From Helicobacter sp. MIT 21-1697 (GTDB lineage: Bacteria > Campylobacterota > Campylobacteria > Campylobacterales > Helicobacteraceae), in assembly GCF_026241255.1 (NCBI RefSeq), contig NZ_JAPHNC010000009.1:1-62247 (forward strand): 62,247 nt of DNA. The letters run 5' to 3'. The notes under the pieces were generated by a model, which saw only the letters and a list, made by a program, of their open reading frames with translations, was not told where the DNA came from and made no database searches. Every line of letters starts with the position of its first letter. Position 1 is the first letter of the stretch. The position numbers and the translations under genes were made by a program. Positions 58,423 to 62,247 of the stretch are shown here, piece by piece.

Positions 58423-58476
58423 CATACCAATCCTTATGAGGTTGCAAGGGTTTAATGAGCCCTGCTAAGGGGTATG
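58423..58476 (+). promoter_or_regulatory. Structured leader of rpsB-tsf (candidate r-protein control element)
   Basis: CATACC (58423-58428) pairs with GGTATG (58471-58476) and CCTTA (58432-58436) with TAAGG (58466-58470), enclosing an inner hairpin GC-A-AGGG / CCCT-GC (58444-58450 with 58460-58465). Together these make a nested stem about 20 bases upstream of the AAGGAG ribosome site. Ribosomal-protein operons are often controlled by such structures; binding by S2 is inference. Confidence 0.45.
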
Positions 58477-58507
58477 GAGGATAAACCAAAATTTACAAGG
58501 AGAACCT

Positions 58508-59302
58508 ATGGTAACGATGAAAGACTTACTTGAGTGTGGTGTGCATTTTGGACATCAAACTCGCCGCTGGAATCCAAAGATGAAAAGATTTATCTTTGGT
58601 GTGAGAAAGAATATCCATATTATTGATTTGCAAAAAACTTTGCGCTACTTTCGTTATACTTACAATATCATTAAAGAAGCAGCGAGTGAGGGTAAAGTGA
58701 TTATGTTTGTAGGCACAAAGCGACAAGCAAGTGATACATTAAAACAATATGCAGAATCTGTAAATGCGCCCTATGTCAATTACCGATGGCTTGGTGGAAT
58801 GCTTACAAATTTTAGCACAATCAAAAAATCAATTCGCAGACTTGAGATTATTGAAGAAATGGAAAGCAGCGGACAAATTGATTTACTTACAAAAAAAGAA
58901 AAGCTTATGTTGCAACGCAAAAAAGAAAAGCTTGATAAGTATCTCGGTGGTGTGCGTCATATGAAAAAAGCGCCCGATATGATTTTTGTCATTGATGCGG
59001 CGAAAGAAAAAATTGCTGTGGCAGAGGCAAGACGTCTTGGGATTCCTGTGGTTGCACCACTTGATACAAACTGCGATCCTGATATGGTGGATTATCCTAT
59101 TCCCGGAAATGATGATGCAATACGTTCTATCCAGCTTTTTTGTAAAGAAATAAGTGAGGCAATTTTAGAAGGACGCGCTGAAAATAAAGATGAGCAGAAT
59201 GAGCAAGGAGAGCAAATTGCTCCAGCTACAAACGAAGAAAAGCAAGAGATTCTTGATGAAGTAACCGCTCAACTTGCTGCACAAATGCAAGAGGAGGCAT
59301 AA
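58508..59302 (+). CDS. rpsB: 30S ribosomal protein S2
   Basis: S2 is a small-subunit protein needed for S1 binding. The 264-residue protein begins [20 protein letters not shown] and includes the signature [20 protein letters not shown], then [20 protein letters not shown] and [20 protein letters not shown]. The C-terminal extension is Glu/Gln-rich. AAGGAG precedes the ATG. It is followed one base later by tsf, the usual pairing. Confidence 0.97.
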   Translation: MVTMKDLLECGVHFGHQTRRWNPKMKRFIFGVRKNIHIIDLQKTLRYFRYTYNIIKEAASEGKVIMFVGTKRQASDTLKQYAESVNAPYVNYRWLGGMLTNFSTIKKSIRRLEIIEEMESSGQIDLLTKKEKLMLQRKKEKLDKYLGGVRHMKKAPDMIFVIDAAKEKIAVAEARRLGIPVVAPLDTNCDPDMVDYPIPGNDDAIRSIQLFCKEISEAILEGRAENKDEQNEQGEQIAPATNEEKQEILDEVTAQLAAQMQEEA

Positions 59303-59303
59303 T

Positions 59304-60371
59304 ATGGCAGATATTCCAGCACAGCTTGTAAAACAGCTTCGCGAGATGACAGATGCAGGTATGATGGATTGCAAAAAAGCACTTGTAGAAACAGATGGCA
59401 ATCTTGAAAGGGCAGTAGAATATCTACGCGAAAAAGGCTTAAGCAAGGCAGCAAAAAAAGCTGATAGGGTAGCAAGTGAAGGCGTTGTAAGTGTGGAGGT
59501 AGCAAGTGACTTTAGCAAGGCAAGTGTTATTGAGATAAACTCCGAGACAGACTTCGTGGCTAAAAATGATACATTCAAAAACCTTGTAACACAGACATCA
59601 AAAATCGTGTATGATAATGCCCTTTCTAGCACAGAGAGCTTACATACGATGAGTGTTGAAGGTGTAAAATTTGAAGAATATCTCCAACAAAATATTGCCA
59701 AAATTGGTGAAAATATCGTAGTGCGCCGTATTGCAAGTATTCAAGCGCAAGGAAAAGGCATTGTCAATGGCTATGTGCATTCAAATGGGCGCGTGGGTGT
59801 GCTTATTGCGATGAAGTTTGGCAAAGATAGCTCAAAGAATGCCTGTGTAGAGCTTGCTAAAAGTATTTGTATGCACGCCGCAGCGATGAAGCCTCAAGTT
59901 TTAAGTTATACGCAGCTTGAAAATGAGTTTATTCAAAAAGAAAAAGTTGCGATTATTGCCGAGTTACAAAAAGAAAATGAAGAATTTAAAAGGCTTGGTA
60001 AGCCTCTTCATAAGATTCCACAATATATTAGCCGTAGCGAACTTACAGAATCTGTGCTTAAAGCCCAAGAGCAAAAATTGCGAGAAGATTTGAAAGCTCA
60101 AGGGAAACCAGAGCAAATTTGGGATAAGATTTTGCCCGGTCAAATGGAGCGTTTTATCGCTGATAGCACATTACTTGACCAAAGAATGACTTTGCTTGGG
60201 CAGTTTTATGTAATGGACGATAAAAAAACGATTGCACAAGTGCTTGAGGCTAAATCTAAAGAGCTAAGTGATGAGATTGAGATAGTTGAGTATATCCGCT
60301 TTGAGCTAGGCGAGGGTATTGAGAAAAAAGTTGAGGATTTTGCTGCTGAAGTTGCTGCACAAATGCAGTAG
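59304..60371 (+). CDS. tsf: Elongation factor Ts
   Basis: EF-Ts exchanges GDP for GTP on EF-Tu. The 355-residue protein has the N-terminal domain and signature LVKQLREMTDAGMMDCKKAL, the NSETDFVAKNDTF core segment and CMHAAAMKPQVL. It starts at ATG 59304 with GAGGAGG upstream; a longer in-frame start lies inside rpsB. It is co-transcribed with rpsB. Confidence 0.97.
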   Translation: MADIPAQLVKQLREMTDAGMMDCKKALVETDGNLERAVEYLREKGLSKAAKKADRVASEGVVSVEVASDFSKASVIEINSETDFVAKNDTFKNLVTQTSKIVYDNALSSTESLHTMSVEGVKFEEYLQQNIAKIGENIVVRRIASIQAQGKGIVNGYVHSNGRVGVLIAMKFGKDSSKNACVELAKSICMHAAAMKPQVLSYTQLENEFIQKEKVAIIAELQKENEEFKRLGKPLHKIPQYISRSELTESVLKAQEQKLREDLKAQGKPEQIWDKILPGQMERFIADSTLLDQRMTLLGQFYVMDDKKTIAQVLEAKSKELSDEIEIVEYIRFELGEGIEKKVEDFAAEVAAQMQ

Positions 60372-60394
60372 TAGATTAAGCACGGGAGCAAGTT

Positions 60395-61099
60395 ATTATT
60401 CTACGATTTGGTTTATGCATATTGCTTTTGTTCTCTGTAAATGCCTGTGGATATAACTTTTGGGATTTTGCTTCTAATGAAAGGATTACTTATTCTAAGG
60501 CTTTTTATTATGATAAAGAGCTAGGAAGAGAAGAATCAACATTTGGCGGAGATTTTTCACATACGAGCATAATAATGAATGTGCTTGGCACAGAATATGG
60601 GTTTGTATTTAATGAATCTCCTCTTACGCATAATAACTTAGAACAACCCTCACAAAAGCACATTGCCTTTGACTTTGGCACACTTTCTTTTGGTGGTGTT
60701 GGGCAAAGATTTCCTCAATTTTTCGGAGCAAAATTTCGTTATGAATATGGCTTTAATGAGCAGATTTCTCATCGGTTTGGGGTTGAGGGTTATTGGCATC
60801 CTGCATTTTTTAATATTCGTGGATGGCAGATTCTGAGTTTGTATGTAGGCGGTGGATATAGGGATAGTGCGATAAATGGAGCGTATTTTGATAAGGGTAT
60901 TTTGATTTTGCCAAGCTCACCGATATATCTTGCACTCACACATCGCACAGATTACACTTCGCATTATCCATCTCAAGATAGTCTTATGCTCTCCATTCGT
61001 ATGCCTATATATGTTTGGGGTGCGCCTCTAGCTATACCTCTTGGGGTTGTTATGGGAGGGCTCATAACAACTGCTAAAGATAAAGAAGCTAATCCTTAA
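60395..61099 (+). CDS. Exported protein of unknown function, possible lipoprotein
   Basis: The visible frame has a signal-like start LRFGLCILLLFSVNAC and then a Gly/Tyr/aromatic-rich body (YVGGGYRDSAINGAYF, LALTHRTDYTSHY, IPLGVVMGG) with alternating strand character, suggesting a small outer-membrane beta barrel. TTG 60422 is the first normal start codon but gives a cut-off signal peptide. GGGAG (60384-60388) lies six bases before ATT 60395, so initiation there is plausible, giving 234 residues. The VNAC before Cys could be a lipobox. I do not recognise the family. Its end overlaps the convergent gene by 11 bases. Confidence 0.5.
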   Translation: MILRFGLCILLLFSVNACGYNFWDFASNERITYSKAFYYDKELGREESTFGGDFSHTSIIMNVLGTEYGFVFNESPLTHNNLEQPSQKHIAFDFGTLSFGGVGQRFPQFFGAKFRYEYGFNEQISHRFGVEGYWHPAFFNIRGWQILSLYVGGGYRDSAINGAYFDKGILILPSSPIYLALTHRTDYTSHYPSQDSLMLSIRMPIYVWGAPLAIPLGVVMGGLITTAKDKEANP

Positions 61100-62123
61100 T
61101 GTGTTTAGGTTGTATGTGATAGGTTTTAATCTGCGTACTTAATGAAGAGAGATAGGATTCTACATTTTCCTTTGTAAGCAGCATACCAAAATCAGCGGGA
61201 ACTTCAATGGCTTTATCATTAAAGATTCTTGCCAACATTAATGCGCTCACTTTTGGCTTAAAATGCCACCCCTCATTATCAAAATTATCCTTATCCAAAG
61301 TGATAGAATTAATCCCATAAAAGCTCCAAATTTTTGCATTTGTATGCGTAATTAAATAAGTGATGGCTTTAAAATATTGTTTTTCTATATCATCATATTT
61401 TTGAAAATTTTTATAATGCGAAAAATATTTAGGAAAAATGATAATTATATCTTTAGAATCAGTGAGATTTGCAAGCGTATGTATTTTTTCTTCATCAATG
61501 TCAAAATGGGTAAAATGCGGGTGCCATTTATCAGGGTTTATGAAAAAAGATTCCTCAATGCTTTGGGGTGAAAAAATAAATGTTTGTTTGTCAAATTCTG
61601 TAAAAAATGCATCATAGGGTTGAGTATTGAAATAATCTTTTATGCTTTTTGCTGCAAGTTTGAAGTTTAAATAATCATCAATAGCGACATTTTGATGAAA
61701 AGTATCTTGCAAGCGAGAGCCATTTTGGAATCCATTGCTATTAAGCGAAAAAGCATCAAAGCCCAATATGAAATGGCTAGAGTGAGATTTGATTTGTTCA
61801 ATAAGGAAAATCCACTCATCTATCATTGCAGAGGATAAGCCAAGCCGAATGCAATGTTGCCCAAGGTATGAACTCAACCTATCATAATCAATATATCTTG
61901 TGCGCGAAGTGCCGATGACATAATAAGGGGCTTTGGCTTTTACTCTCAGGGGATAAAGGAATTGTTCCTCACTGGTAAGATTCTCTATATATTTATTGTG
62001 TGTGCTTTTGAGTCCATATTTATCATTCAAACAATTAATCAATACTACGGGCAAAGTGCTTAAAGCTACTAAACATAAGAATATGATTGTGTAAAATTTT
62101 GATGAAATGCTAAGTTTTAACAT
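61089..62123 (-). CDS. MBOAT-associated membrane-anchored SGNH-like protein (right edge)
   Basis: The 344-residue protein has an N-terminal membrane helix (about 10-31) and an extracytoplasmic domain with YYVIGTSRTRYIDYDRLSSY (about 63-82), which fits an SGNH-like block I with Thr-Ser, and NEGWHFKPKVSALMLA near the end. It follows the MBOAT C-terminus at 62134 by ten bases and is the counterpart of the gene at 127-1257. The N-terminal helix, overall size and block order agree although the sequence has diverged. Role in O-acylation is inferred. Confidence 0.55.
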   Translation of the reverse strand: MLKLSISSKFYTIIFLCLVALSTLPVVLINCLNDKYGLKSTHNKYIENLTSEEQFLYPLRVKAKAPYYVIGTSRTRYIDYDRLSSYLGQHCIRLGLSSAMIDEWIFLIEQIKSHSSHFILGFDAFSLNSNGFQNGSRLQDTFHQNVAIDDYLNFKLAAKSIKDYFNTQPYDAFFTEFDKQTFIFSPQSIEESFFINPDKWHPHFTHFDIDEEKIHTLANLTDSKDIIIIFPKYFSHYKNFQKYDDIEKQYFKAITYLITHTNAKIWSFYGINSITLDKDNFDNEGWHFKPKVSALMLARIFNDKAIEVPADFGMLLTKENVESYLSSLSTQIKTYHIQPKHIKD

Positions 62124-62133
62124 AGATTCTCGC

Positions 62134-62247
62134 TTAAAAATTAAAATATAAAAACACCGAATGCTCGCTACTTAAACAATAAACAGATATGATAAAAAGA
62201 ATATATGCAAAGGATAAAGACTTCCATTGAGGCACGAATCTCTCTAG
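62134..62247 (-). CDS. MBOAT family O-acyltransferase, C-terminal fragment (cut by window edge)
   Basis: On the minus strand the frame enters at 62247 and stops at 62134-62136, giving 37 residues with one hydrophobic segment and the ending VFLYFNF. The left-edge fragment at 1-117 ends FLYFNF. The adjacent SGNH-like gene starts ten bases downstream, as at the left edge. Both loci are thus MBOAT-partner pairs in opposite orientation. Confidence 0.55.
   Translation of the reverse strand, partial: LERFVPQWKSLSFAYILFIISVYCLSSEHSVFLYFNF

Overview
The window reads as a contig from an enterohepatic Helicobacter (H. hepaticus, H. cinaedi or a close relative). This rests on low G+C, on GyrB, DnaN, ThyX, FlgG and RpoN proteins that look like Helicobacter/Campylobacter versions, on the order TRIC channel - dnaX - tsaE - lptB - rpoN, which I recall also from H. 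pylori, and on features absent from H. pylori such as cydAB and an MSHA/Cts-type secretion operon. The species call is inference; no database search was possible. No rRNA, tRNA, CRISPR array or complete insertion sequence was seen, and no stretch longer than 300 bases lacks a gene.

Layout. 1-1257: the end of a membrane-bound O-acyltransferase (MBOAT) gene and a partner protein. 1275-4678: gyrB and dnaN, followed by a DnaA-box cluster. 4927-8187: a four-gene Mla/MCE lipid-transport operon. 8189-10032: thyX and a DUF354 protein. 10016-17400: ruvC plus a six-gene MSHA/Cts-like type II machine. 17401-18870: a second DnaA-box cluster (likely oriC) and dnaA. 18892-25432: an MFS transporter, a frameshifted membrane protein gene and two adjacent dynamin-like GTPases. 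25621-32647: the cytochrome bd operon, an amino-acid permease, lpxD and a carboxynorspermidine dehydrogenase-type gene. 32640-39553: a defence-type island with a zinc-motif protein, a large type IIG restriction-methylase, a gene remnant, a GHKL ATPase joined to a PD-(D/E)XK-like domain, and a truncated RhuM gene. 39624-43834: malic enzyme, then an orphan HsdM-HsdS fusion, an acetyltransferase and uppS. 43862-46964: a sigma-54-driven flagellar rod gene and a chemoreceptor. 47045-52556: a MerR regulator, a poly-G phase-variable methyltransferase and an MBOAT-SGNH-SGNH acylation operon. 52565-60371: flgG, TRIC channel, dnaX, tsaE, lptB, rpoN, rpsB, tsf. 60395-62247: an exported protein, and a second MBOAT/partner pair mirroring the left edge.

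How the genes fit together. Replication genes occur as two groups about 13 kb apart (dnaN-gyrB and dnaA), each beside a cluster of TTCACA motifs. The ruvC/MSHA-like operon diverges from dnaA at the likely origin and may serve DNA uptake or pilus assembly. Three MBOAT loci plus a phase-variable methyltransferase suggest variable modification of envelope glycans. RpoN is encoded here, and good GG-N10-GC promoters precede both flagellar rod genes.

Most notable signals: the G11 tract that switches off a methyltransferase; the GHKL-nuclease gene beside a type IIG enzyme; the heptamer AGATTCT/AGAATCT, strongly over-represented in coding and non-coding DNA; the paired DnaA-box clusters; a nested stem in the rpsB leader; and in-frame insertions in two enzymes.
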